Shown: one piece after another, positions 36,532 through 43,800 of the stretch
Layout of the letters: every line of letters begins with the position of its first letter
Numbering within the stretch: position 1 is the first letter of the stretch
Assembly (NCBI GenBank): GCA_020638635.1
Contig: JACKIE010000005.1
Span: 124,001 to 188,000, forward strand
DNA length: 64,000 nt
Source: Planctomycetota bacterium
GTDB lineage: Bacteria > Planctomycetota > UBA8742 > UBA2392
Direction of reading: 5' to 3'
The notes under the pieces: generated by a model
Databases searched by the model: none
What the model was told of the DNA's origin: nothing
What the model saw: only the letters and a program-made list of their open reading frames with translations
Program-made: the position numbers and the translations under genes

Positions 36532-37983
36532 ATGGCTCTCGTAGAAGTCCCGAAGGAATTCCCGACAAGGCTGTTCATCAACGGCGAATTCGTTGACGCT
36601 GCCGACAAGCGCACCTTCGACAACATCAACCCCGCCACCGAGGAACTGATCGCCAAGATCGCCATGGCAGGCAAGGCCGACCTCGACGCCGCCATCGAGG
36701 GCGCGAAGAAAGCCCAGCCCGAGTGGGCGGCCGCGCCACCCGCCAAGCGCGCCAACCTGATCTGGAAGATCGGCGACGAGATCATGAAGCGCCGCCACGA
36801 GTTCGCGGCCCTGGAGGCCATGGACTCCGGCAAGCCCTACAAGGAGTGCTTCAGCATCGACGTGCCCATGGCCGCCGACCACTTCAAGTACTTCGCGGGC
36901 GTGCTGCGTTCGCTGCAGGGCGAGACCATCCCCGTCAACGACAACCTGTTCGTCTACACCCTGCGCGAGCCGCTGGGCATCGTGGCCGGCATCACGCCCT
37001 GGAATTTCCCGCTGCTGATGGCCGCGCGTAAGATCGCCCCCGCCATCGCGGCCGGCAACGCCGTCATCCTCAAGCCCGCCAGCCCCACGCCCCTGACCGC
37101 CAACCTGCTGGCCGAGTGCATCCGCGAGGCGAAGATCCCCGCGGGCCTGGTCGCCGTGCTGAACGGCAAGGGCAGCGAGATCGGCCAGGCCATCGTCGAG
37201 CACCCGGACATCGCCGCCATCAGCCTGACCGGCAGCACGCAGGTCGGCGTGAAGATGATCCGCGACGCCGCGCCCACGCTGAAGAAACTGACCATGGAAC
37301 TGGGCGGCAAGTCGCCCAACGTGATCTTCGCCGACTCCGACCTCGACACGGCCGTGAAGGGCGCCCAGGCCGCGATCTTCTACAACAAGGGTGAGGTCTG
37401 CACGGCGGGCTCACGCCTGTTTGTGGAGGCCAAGGTGTACGACGAGGCGGTCGAGAAGCTGGCCGCGCGCGCCAAGAAGATGACCTGCGCCAACCCGCTC
37501 GATGAAGACTGCAAGTACGGCCCGCAGAACAACAAGGCCCAGTTCGACACCACCATGGGTTACATCGAGAAGGGCAAGAAGGAAGGCGCCAAGCTGGTGG
37601 CCGGCGGCGAGCGCATGGGCGACAAAGGCTACTTCGTGGCGCCCACGGTGTTCGCCGACTGCACGCCCGAGATGACCATCAGCCGTGAAGAAATTTTCGG
37701 CCCGGTGCTGGCGGTGCAGAAGTTCAGCGAGTTCGACGAACTGGTGGAGAAGGCCAACGGCAGCGAGTACGGCCTGGCCGCGGGTGTCTGGACGCGCGAC
37801 GTAAGCAAGGCGCACAAGTACGCCAAGGCCATCAAGGCCGGCGCCGTGTGGGTGAACTGCTACAACTGGTATGACTCGGCGGTGCCCTACGGCGGCTACA
37901 AGCTCAGCGGCTACGGCCGCGAAATGGGCCTGCAGGGCCTCACCAACATGACCCAGACCAAGAGCGTGTGGGTGCAGTTGTAG
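36532..37983 (+). CDS. aldehyde dehydrogenase
   Basis: 483 residues. NAD(P)-dependent oxidation of an aldehyde to an acid. It has the full ALDH pattern: GITPWNFPLLMAARKIAPAIAAGN, KPASPTPLTA, catalytic Glu in MELGGKSPN (about 255) and catalytic Cys in EVCTAGSR (about 289). Length and motifs fit a soluble betaine/benzaldehyde-type ALDH; the substrate is not clear. ATG 36532 has AAAGGACAAG upstream. Its last 58 bp are repeated downstream, see the tail repeats. Confidence 0.95.
   Translation: MALVEVPKEFPTRLFINGEFVDAADKRTFDNINPATEELIAKIAMAGKADLDAAIEGAKKAQPEWAAAPPAKRANLIWKIGDEIMKRRHEFAALEAMDSGKPYKECFSIDVPMAADHFKYFAGVLRSLQGETIPVNDNLFVYTLREPLGIVAGITPWNFPLLMAARKIAPAIAAGNAVILKPASPTPLTANLLAECIREAKIPAGLVAVLNGKGSEIGQAIVEHPDIAAISLTGSTQVGVKMIRDAAPTLKKLTMELGGKSPNVIFADSDLDTAVKGAQAAIFYNKGEVCTAGSRLFVEAKVYDEAVEKLAARAKKMTCANPLDEDCKYGPQNNKAQFDTTMGYIEKGKKEGAKLVAGGERMGDKGYFVAPTVFADCTPEMTISREEIFGPVLAVQKFSEFDELVEKANGSEYGLAAGVWTRDVSKAHKYAKAIKAGAVWVNCYNWYDSAVPYGGYKLSGYGREMGLQGLTNMTQTKSVWVQL
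37926..37983 (+). repeat. tail repeat copy 1 (3' end of ALDH gene)
   Basis: The last 58 bp of the ALDH gene, encoding GLQGLTNMTQTKSVWVQL and the stop. Copy 2 lies exactly 600 bp downstream with one mismatch (37944 C against 38544 G). Confidence 0.85.
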
Positions 37984-38241
37984 ATGCCCGAGCGGCCTGA
38001 ATGGTGGGAGTATGAGCTGGATGTTTCAAACCCGCATCTGCGGGAGAAGATGATCGTTCGCCGCTTCAACGAAGTAGACCTGCGGGATATGATGGAACAC
38101 GGTTTGGCGTTGAAACCGGACTACGAACCCGGTCGCTGGATTCTGGAAACGACGTTCGAGAACGCACCCTGGGAGGTCGTTCTGGAGCCGAATGAGGGCA
38201 GCAAGCGGCTGATTGTTGTAACGGCGTACGAAGTGTACTGA
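37984..38241 (+). CDS. DUF4258-like small protein (toxin-like), cassette 1
   Basis: 85 residues, starting with ATG right after the ALDH stop codon. The pattern PEWWEYEL, HLREKMIVRRFNEVDLRDMM, EPGRW and VVTAY resembles DUF4258 / RelE-like small proteins (family recalled, not searched). The next gene starts at the last base of its stop codon (TGATG), the layout of a toxin-antitoxin pair. The protein in the second cassette is its diverged homologue, about 45% identical by hand alignment. Toxin activity is inference. Confidence 0.78.
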   Translation: MPERPEWWEYELDVSNPHLREKMIVRRFNEVDLRDMMEHGLALKPDYEPGRWILETTFENAPWEVVLEPNEGSKRLIVVTAYEVY

Positions 38242-38507
38242 TGCCTGATTTTCCATATCTGCAGGTTACGTTCCGCGACGGCAAGTTTTTTGCCGCATAC
38301 CTGTACTTGGCCGAGCCCAAGGGGGAGCATCGGCCGAAGACGAAGCGGTTGTCCGGCTCTGTGTTGCTGGACATTGACGAGCAGGGAAACGCTGTCGGCG
38401 TGGAGATTCTCTCCCGCGACGGGCTTGACGCGGATACGCTGAATGCGCTGCTCAAGCCCTACGGAGTTCGCACCATCCAGCCACGTGAATTGTCCACCGC
38501 CGCCTGA
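38241..38507 (+). CDS. DUF2283-like small protein (antitoxin-like), cassette 1
   Basis: 88 residues. YLQVTFRDGKFFAAYLYL near the start and VLLDIDEQGNAVGVEIL follow the DUF2283 pattern (YDxExDAxYIYL...DxxGxxVGIEIL; family from memory). It shares one base with the stop of the preceding gene. In the second cassette the order and overlap are the same, supporting a two-gene module. Antitoxin or partner role is inference; no DNA-binding domain is obvious. Confidence 0.78.
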   Translation: MPDFPYLQVTFRDGKFFAAYLYLAEPKGEHRPKTKRLSGSVLLDIDEQGNAVGVEILSRDGLDADTLNALLKPYGVRTIQPRELSTAA

Positions 38508-38525
38508 AGCTCGCCGGCTGGTAGC

Positions 38526-38583
38526 GGGCCTGCAGGGCCTCACGAACATGACCCAGACCAAGAGCGTGTGGGTGCAGTTGTAG
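38526..38583 (+). repeat. tail repeat copy 2
   Basis: 58 bp with one mismatch to the ALDH 3' end, including its TAG. It is not in an open ALDH frame. Weaker similarity extends upstream by about 20 bp with a short deletion. Confidence 0.85.
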
Positions 38584-38592
38584 GAGGCGGTG

Positions 38593-38850
38593 GTGCCGGA
38601 CTGGCCTGAATGGTGGAGTTGGGAGCTGGCAATCATTGAGCATGCGGAGGAGCGCATGCAGGTTCGCCACTTCACCGAGGTCGAACTTCGCGATATGCTT
38701 GAAAGAGCATCCGGCTATCGGGCGGGGCGCGTTCCCGGGCGATGGTTGATCGAGACCCGACACGATGGGGAGGCCTGGATTGTGGTGGTAGAGCCCAACC
38801 CGGCACACCGGCAGCTGGAAGTAGTGACGGCGTTCAAGGCAAAGAAATGA
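38593..38850 (+). CDS. DUF4258-like small protein (toxin-like), cassette 2
   Basis: 85 residues from GTG 38593, with AGGAGG 5 nt upstream. MPDWPEWWSWEL, MQVRHFTEVELRDML, VPGRWLIET, VVVEPNP and VVTAF align with the first cassette's protein at about 45% identity. The next gene overlaps the stop by ATGA. The GTG at 38590 is an alternative start. Confidence 0.78.
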   Translation: MPDWPEWWSWELAIIEHAEERMQVRHFTEVELRDMLERASGYRAGRVPGRWLIETRHDGEAWIVVVEPNPAHRQLEVVTAFKAKK

Positions 38851-39128
38851 TCGGGACGAGCCTGCAAGTGACTTACCGGCGCGGCAAACCCTACGTCGCG
38901 TACTTCTATTTGCCCCATGAGCGCTCGGACAGCGCGGCGGACACACGGGCATTCAGCGACGACCTCGTTGTGGACTACGCCGACGACGGTCGACCCATCG
39001 GCATCGAGATTGTTTCACCGGGGTACGTGACACGCTCCGAGGTTGCGTCGCTGCTGCGGCATCTCGGGCTTGATCCCGCGCTGCTGACAGAATTCGAGCC
39101 GGTACTAGCCAGAGCCGAAGCGGCGTAG
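38847..39128 (+). CDS. DUF2283-like small protein (antitoxin-like), cassette 2
   Basis: 93 residues, from ATG 38847 overlapping the previous stop codon. LQVTYRRGKPYVAYFYL and LVVDYADDGRPIGIEIVS match the first cassette's partner (about 30% identity by eye) and the DUF2283 pattern. Its stop codon overlaps the third tail repeat. Confidence 0.75.
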   Translation: MIGTSLQVTYRRGKPYVAYFYLPHERSDSAADTRAFSDDLVVDYADDGRPIGIEIVSPGYVTRSEVASLLRHLGLDPALLTEFEPVLARAEAA

Positions 39129-39181
39129 CGCATTGCGTTACCGACATCGCCCAGACCAACAGCGTGTGAGTTCAGTTGTAA
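39126..39181 (+). repeat. tail repeat copy 3 (diverged)
   Basis: About 56 bp resembling the ALDH tail: CCCAGACCAA(C/G)AGCGTGTG, then CAGTTGTAA instead of CAGTTGTAG. It lies 598 bp after copy 2 and ends 3 bp before the next ATG. Confidence 0.75.
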
Positions 39182-39184
39182 CAG

Positions 39185-39763
39185 ATGCTTGCGCACCTCC
39201 TACTTCAGGCAAATGCAGTTGATGCCGTGCCGGGTCGTCCGGCCGCGTTTGGCATCGGATGCTGCATTACTCCATTTCTGATGCTCGCAGCGACGGCGTG
39301 GGTTTTTATGAAGTGGCCGCAACACGCCGGCGGGCGCATTCTCGTGGGTGGGTTGCTGGCAGTACTTCCCTTTCTCGGGCTGGGGCTCCGCTTGGTTGCC
39401 GGAGAGAGCTTCACTGTTGAGTTGATTGGTGCTTCAGGGGGGCATTTGTTGTGGATCGGGCTCTTTGTGTACTCGGTAGTTCAGATTCGCCGTTCCGAGC
39501 TTGAGGAGCCGCCAGTACCACCACCCGTGCGCAAGAGGTCTGCGCTGGTGCAAGAGCCTGAATTGCCGGCGGAAACACGATTCGAAGGTGTGGACCCTTT
39601 GGAACTGCTGACGAACGGGGCTCCACCGGAGACGCCAGTGTTTGCCCGCTGTAAGAAGTGCATGGGGCGGTGGCGGACGACGCTGGGAGAAATTCATGGG
39701 CTGGAAACGTGTCCAAAGTGCAACGACTTTCGGCCTACGCTGAACATCAGCCGTGTGGAGTAA
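39185..39763 (+). CDS. membrane protein with C-terminal zinc ribbon
   Basis: 192 residues. Three hydrophobic segments (about residues 17-39, 52-66, 82-98), then a Pro-rich linker and at the C-terminus CKKC...CPKC, a zinc ribbon. It lies directly after the third tail repeat. Function unknown. The gene at 40869 (multi-pass, C-terminal zinc ribbon) has the same overall design. Confidence 0.72.
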   Translation: MLAHLLLQANAVDAVPGRPAAFGIGCCITPFLMLAATAWVFMKWPQHAGGRILVGGLLAVLPFLGLGLRLVAGESFTVELIGASGGHLLWIGLFVYSVVQIRRSELEEPPVPPPVRKRSALVQEPELPAETRFEGVDPLELLTNGAPPETPVFARCKKCMGRWRTTLGEIHGLETCPKCNDFRPTLNISRVE

Positions 39764-39822
39764 TCCACTGTCGCGTCCGAAAGCGGCGAGATTGCCTCGC
39801 CGCTTTCTGTTATCTCCTGTGC

Positions 39823-40377
39823 ATGGCGCTGGATTTCGACAACTGCTACCGGGCACTGGCCGCGCGCGACCGTCGCTTCGACGGCCGTTTCTTCGTGGGC
39901 GTCAAATCCACACGCATCTACTGCCGCCCGGTCTGCCCCGCCCGCACGCCGCGCCGCGACCGCTGCAGCTTTTACGCCACGGCCGCCGAGGCCGAGGCCG
40001 CAGGCTTCGTGCCCTGCCTGCGCTGCCGGCCGGAACTGGCACCGGGCCACGCCAGCGTGGACGCCAAGGCGCAACTGGCCAAACGCGCGGCCGTGATGCT
40101 GGAGAAGAACGCAGGCCTGCGCATCGAGACGCTGGCCGCGCGCCTGGGCGTGACGGCCCGCCACCTGCGCCGAGCATTGCGCGACGAGCTTGGCGTGACG
40201 CCCACGCAGTTGCGGCAACGCAGCCGCATCGCGAAAGCCAAACAACTGCTGCAGAAGACGAAGCTGCCCCTGACGCGCATCGCCTACGACAGCGGCTTCG
40301 CCAGCCTGCGTCGTTTCAATGCTGCGTTCCGGCAACTGGAAGGCCGCGCGCCATCCGCCTTGAGGAAAGCCCAATGA
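39823..40377 (+). CDS. Ada-type methylphosphotriester acceptor with AraC helix-turn-helix (AdaA-like)
   Basis: 184 residues. The N-terminal Ada zinc domain has the sequence TRIYCRPVCPARTP and CLRCRPEL, four Cys that bind zinc and accept methyl groups from phosphotriesters. The C-terminal half is an AraC HTH (IETLAARLGVTARHLRRAL and RIAYDSGFASLRRFNAAF). It resembles AdaA of Gram-positives. It overlaps ogt by 4 bp, so the Ada response is split over two genes: AdaA repairs phosphotriesters and activates transcription. ATG 39823 starts right at the domain. Confidence 0.9.
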   Translation: MALDFDNCYRALAARDRRFDGRFFVGVKSTRIYCRPVCPARTPRRDRCSFYATAAEAEAAGFVPCLRCRPELAPGHASVDAKAQLAKRAAVMLEKNAGLRIETLAARLGVTARHLRRALRDELGVTPTQLRQRSRIAKAKQLLQKTKLPLTRIAYDSGFASLRRFNAAFRQLEGRAPSALRKAQ

Positions 40378-40835
40378 GTTACAGCGCTACCATGGAATCG
40401 CCAATCGGCCCGCTGCTGCTGACCTGCAACGACTCCGGCCTCACCAGCCTGCAGATGGGCGCCCGCGCCGAGCACGAGCAAGACCACCCGCTGCTGCAAC
40501 AGGCGCGCAGGCAGCTTGAGGAATACTTCGCGGGCGAGCGCACGGAGTTCACGCTGCCGCTCGTGCCCCAGGGCACGGAGTTCCAGCGCGCGGTGTGGCA
40601 ACAACTGTGCGCCATTCCCTTCGCGGAAACCGCCAGCTACGGCCAGGTCGCCGCGCGCGTGGGCAGGCCCAAGGCCTCACGCGCGGTGGGGGCGGCCAAC
40701 GGCGCCAACCCGATCGCCATCATCGTGCCCTGCCACCGCGTTATCGGCGCGAACGGCTCGCTGACGGGCTTCGGCGGCGGCCTGCAGCGCAAGCAATGGC
40801 TGCTGCAACACGAGCGCGAGCATGACCGGCCGTAG
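40374..40835 (+). CDS. ogt: methylated-DNA--protein-cysteine methyltransferase
   Basis: 153 residues. Suicide repair of O6-methylguanine. Active-site PCHRVIG with Cys about 120, N-terminal MESPIGPLLLT and ETASYGQVAARVGRPKASRAVG are typical. ATGA overlap with the AdaA-like gene gives an operon for alkylation repair. Confidence 0.95.
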   Translation: MSYSATMESPIGPLLLTCNDSGLTSLQMGARAEHEQDHPLLQQARRQLEEYFAGERTEFTLPLVPQGTEFQRAVWQQLCAIPFAETASYGQVAARVGRPKASRAVGAANGANPIAIIVPCHRVIGANGSLTGFGGGLQRKQWLLQHEREHDRP

Positions 40836-40868
40836 TGCCGTTTTCGCGAAGTTCGCTATGATCACGGC

Positions 40869-41645
40869 ATGGAGCTGCTGCTGATTCTCGCGCAAACCAG
40901 GCAGGCAAGTACCGAAAGCGCCGCCTTCGGGCTCGGCCAGGTGATTTTCTACGGCGCACTCGCCTTCCTGCTGGTGCTGACGGTGGTAAGTACCCGCATC
41001 GTCATGGAGTGTGTGCGCAAGAAGTACGTCAGCCCGCTGATCATGGCGCCTGTGTTGTACGGCACCAGCCTCGGGCCTTTCCTGCTGATTCTGTTGACCC
41101 TGGGCGGAGTGCTGCCCGAATCGGATGGTGTGTTCTACGCCTTCCTGCTCAGTCCCGCTTTGTGGATCCTGGCTCTGGTTGTCTACACCTTCGTGTCGGA
41201 GCCGAAAAAGCGCGCCGAGGTTGCCGCGGAAAACGAACGCCTCGGAGCGCTCTACTCGGACCTGGATGCCCCCGTCGGCACGGCGGCCGTGAATCCACAA
41301 CCGCCCGCAGCAGACGAGTTCACCGTCGATGACGTCGTAGACGCCGAGCCGGAGCCTACCCCCCGCCGTGCGGTCACGCTTCCCGCGGCTGACAGCGACG
41401 ACGGCCCCGGCGGCGCCAGCCAGCAGACGCTCAAGCGCATGTCGCTGGAGGAAGTCGAGCAGAAGGCGGCCAAAGGACCGCGCGCCGGCGAAGTGCCCGG
41501 CAACCCGATCCTGCCCGACGAAGTAGTCAAGATCCGCTGCCTGGCCTGCGACAAGAAGATGAAGGCCGAGGGCTCCAAGTTCATGAAGCAGCGCCGTTGC
41601 CCCGCCTGCAAGGCCGAGCCCTTCCGCTACGTGACGGCCGTCTAG
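40869..41645 (+). CDS. membrane protein with C-terminal zinc ribbon
   Basis: 258 residues. Three hydrophobic segments (about 24-48, 57-82, 90-110) give a membrane domain; a long acidic/Pro-rich linker follows. The C-terminus has CLACDKKM...CPACKAEPF, a zinc ribbon. No homologue recognised. A small SD-led gene follows 8 bp later. Confidence 0.75.
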   Translation: MELLLILAQTRQASTESAAFGLGQVIFYGALAFLLVLTVVSTRIVMECVRKKYVSPLIMAPVLYGTSLGPFLLILLTLGGVLPESDGVFYAFLLSPALWILALVVYTFVSEPKKRAEVAAENERLGALYSDLDAPVGTAAVNPQPPAADEFTVDDVVDAEPEPTPRRAVTLPAADSDDGPGGASQQTLKRMSLEEVEQKAAKGPRAGEVPGNPILPDEVVKIRCLACDKKMKAEGSKFMKQRRCPACKAEPFRYVTAV

Positions 41646-41653
41646 GAGAGCCG

Positions 41654-42040
41654 ATGCCCACCGCCAACGCCACATTCCGGATCGCCAGCTGGAAGGAAGA
41701 ACCCTACAGCACCGAGCCGCAGAAGATGGTGCAGGCCAAGGTCGAGCGCAGCTTCGAGGGCGACCTGCAGGGCGCCAGCCACACCGAGTACCTGATGGCC
41801 TACACACCCGCGGGCGCCAGCTTCGTGGGCCTGGAGCGTTTCAGCGGCACGCTGCACGGCAAGGCGGGTACGTTCGCGCTCCAGCGCGAGGGAAAGGTCG
41901 GCGCCGACGGCATCGTGCACGAGACGTTCTTCATCGTCCCGGGTTCCGGCACCGGCGAGCTGGAGGGCATCAGCGGCAAAGGCTCATGGGATTCCGGCCA
42001 CGCCGACAGCTACCCGCTGACCTTCGAGTACGAGCTTTAG
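41654..42040 (+). CDS. DUF3224-like protein
   Basis: 128 residues. Pattern ASWKEEPYSTEPQKMVQAKVERSF, GASHTEYLMAY, FVGLERFSGTLHGK, FALQREG and STGELEGISGKGSW matches DUF3224, a small beta-barrel family, from memory. AGGAG stands 7 nt before ATG 41654. It follows the zinc-ribbon gene with an 8-bp gap, so the two are probably co-transcribed. Confidence 0.85.
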   Translation: MPTANATFRIASWKEEPYSTEPQKMVQAKVERSFEGDLQGASHTEYLMAYTPAGASFVGLERFSGTLHGKAGTFALQREGKVGADGIVHETFFIVPGSGTGELEGISGKGSWDSGHADSYPLTFEYEL

Positions 42041-42068
42041 TTCCAGGCAGTTCCCCCCAAGCCCGGGC

Positions 42069-42097
42069 TTGTCAATTCGCCTGTCCCGGGCCATATT
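42069..42097 (+). promoter_or_regulatory. candidate promoter for the enoyl-CoA hydratase gene
   Basis: TTGTCA (42069-42074), 17-bp spacer, CATATT (42092-42097). The -10 box matches at 4 of 6 bases. Confidence 0.4.
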
Positions 42098-42153
42098 CTC
42101 GAACTCTAAACCATTCCGGGCCGCGAAGGGGCGGCAGTTGAGGAGATATCAGC

Positions 42154-42987
42154 ATGGCCATTAAGCAACCGTCGGTAGACAAAGAACGCGAGTCGATGCA
42201 GGTCGTGAAGACCAGCCGTCCCGTCCCGGGCGTTTTCATGATCGAGCTCGCGGATCCGCCGGCCAACACCTACACGCACCAGATGTTCCGCCAGATGGAC
42301 AACGCCATGCTGGAGGCGCGCTTCGACGACGAAATCAGCGTCATCCTGATCACCGGCGAGGGCGAGAAGTTCTTCTGCGCCGGCGCCAACATCAAGATGC
42401 TCGAGGAGTCCAACCCGCACTGGAAGTACTTCTTCTGCCTTCACGCCAACGAGACCCTCAGCCGCCTCGAGCAGACCCCCAAGCTGGTGGTCGCCGGCCT
42501 CAACGGCCACACCGTGGGCGGCGGCCTCGAGATCGCCATGGCCGCGGATATCCGCATCGCGCGCCGCGACGCCGGCCGCTGCGGCCTGCCCGAGGTGAAC
42601 CTGGGCGTGCTGCCGGGCACCGGCGGCACCCAGCGCCTGCTGCGCATGGTGGGCAAGAGCAAGGCCATCGAGCTGATGTGCACCGGCAAGCTGTTCAGCT
42701 TTGAGGAGGCGCTGGACTGGGGCATCGTGAACGAGATTTACGATGGCGACGCCAAGAGCTTCCGCGAGCAGATGATCGACTACTGCAAGCAGTTCACCCT
42801 GCCCAACAAGGCCACCAAGGTGGTCGGCAACATCAAGCGCAGTGTACAGAGCGGCGCGGAAATGAGCTTCGAAAGCGGGCTGACCCTGGAGCGCGAACTC
42901 CAGAAGGCCCTGTTCGACAGCCAGGACGCCAAGGAAGGCTTAAATGCCTTCAACAGCAAGCGCACGCCCAGCTTCAAGGGAGTATAA
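42154..42987 (+). CDS. enoyl-CoA hydratase/isomerase (crotonase) family protein
   Basis: 277 residues. The two oxyanion-hole regions are visible: FCAGANIKMLEES (about residues 70-82) and VGGGLEIAMAADIRIA (about 122-137). The conserved Glu of the active site lies in LPEVNLGVLPGTGGTQRL (about 145-162). The family hydrates or isomerises acyl-CoA thioesters. AGGAG sits 10 nt before the ATG. An intrinsic terminator follows. The specific substrate is unknown. Confidence 0.9.
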   Translation: MAIKQPSVDKERESMQVVKTSRPVPGVFMIELADPPANTYTHQMFRQMDNAMLEARFDDEISVILITGEGEKFFCAGANIKMLEESNPHWKYFFCLHANETLSRLEQTPKLVVAGLNGHTVGGGLEIAMAADIRIARRDAGRCGLPEVNLGVLPGTGGTQRLLRMVGKSKAIELMCTGKLFSFEEALDWGIVNEIYDGDAKSFREQMIDYCKQFTLPNKATKVVGNIKRSVQSGAEMSFESGLTLERELQKALFDSQDAKEGLNAFNSKRTPSFKGV

Positions 42988-43001
42988 ACGAGAATCAGGG
43001 A

Positions 43002-43030
43002 GCCCCGAGCGGAAGCTCGGGGCCTTTGTT
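43002..43030 (+). terminator. intrinsic terminator after the crotonase gene
   Basis: GCCCCGAGC (43002-43010) pairs with GCTCGGGGC (43015-43023) over GGAA, followed by CTTTGTTT. Confidence 0.8.
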
Positions 43031-43098
43031 TAACAGCATCCACGCGACGACGCGACGAGCGCAACGGTCGCGATGCGTCGCGCGATGCGCTGTTAGTC
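43028..43098 (-). other. attC-like palindrome at the 3' end of the ankyrin gene
   Basis: Read on the minus strand it starts GACTAAC, containing the TAA stop of the ankyrin gene, and ends GTTAAAC. Outer arms TAACAGC and GCTGTTA pair, and the interior is a CG-rich imperfect stem with unpaired bases on one side. GTTAAAC fits the integron core GTTRRRY; GACTAAC misses RYYYAAC at one position. No integrase is in the window, so this is only a resemblance. Confidence 0.4.
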
Positions 43099-43587
43099 GT
43101 GGGCACGCCAGCGCGACTTTTTCAGATACGCAACCACCTCTGCGCGGTTGTATCGCTCGGCCCAATCAAGCAAAGACTCGCCCTTGACCATCAACTCAGC
43201 GTCGGCCCCACACTCAAGCAGGAAGATTGCGATCTCTTCGTGTCCGTTCAGGATGGCGGGCATCACTGGTGACCAGCCGCATTCGTCGAGTGATCTTGGT
43301 GTAGCACCGCTCCAGATCAGCAGACGGACGACGTCTTCATGTCCTTTGCTTGCGGCCCAATGCAGCGCGCTTCGTCCCTGGCCAGTCACGTGCAAGACAT
43401 TTGCGCCCGCCTCAATGAGCATTTCAACCGCGGCAAAATGGCCGGCATATGCCGCTTCAACTAGAGGCGAATGACCGCATTGTCCATGGGCATTTGGATC
43501 CGCGCCTTTGTCCAGCAGGCGCCTGAGCCGCTCTACGTGCCCTTGACGGGCGGCGGTGCAAAGCCGTTTTCCAAGCGTCCGGTTCAC
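43093..43587 (-). CDS. ankyrin-repeat protein
   Basis: 164 residues from GTG 43587 (an upstream TTG at 43614 is possible; a stop codon lies directly ahead of it). Four to five ankyrin repeats: AARQGHVERLRRLLDKGADPN, AAYAGHFAAVEMLIEAGANV, AASKGHEDVVRLLIWSGATP and AILNGHEEIAIFLLECGADA. Ankyrin repeats bind proteins; partner unknown. It appears less GC-rich than its neighbours and lies between inverted CG-rich arms (43042-43079 and 43705-43742), so it may be foreign. Confidence 0.8.
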   Translation of the reverse strand: MNRTLGKRLCTAARQGHVERLRRLLDKGADPNAHGQCGHSPLVEAAYAGHFAAVEMLIEAGANVLHVTGQGRSALHWAASKGHEDVVRLLIWSGATPRSLDECGWSPVMPAILNGHEEIAIFLLECGADAELMVKGESLLDWAERYNRAEVVAYLKKSRWRAHD

Positions 43588-43704
43588 AGGACGAGTCCCC
43601 AATGCGTTCGCCAATCAAACTCTAACCCGAACAAACGAATGCGGGCTTCAAGACAGAACACGGCCGATGATCTTGTCCTGAGCAAGGCCTGCAAACGAAT
43701 CCTG

Positions 43705-43742
43705 GACTCGTCGCGGCCGTCGCGCTCGTTGCGTCGTCGCGT
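43705..43742. repeat. inverted copy of the attC-like core
   Basis: The reverse complement of this stretch matches 43042-43079 with few differences (CGCGACGACGC, ACGAGCGC, CGCGA words). The two copies flank the ankyrin gene in opposite orientation. Confidence 0.6.
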
Positions 43743-43800
43743 TGAGGCAGTTGTAGTTCTTAGTGGCCCTTCGTGGTCCTTCGTGGTTGCATAGGCAATC

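Noticed and set aside
43744..43800. Possible small gene before the Rieske gene
   Set aside because: The stretch holds CTTCGTGG-type repeat words and no codon structure.
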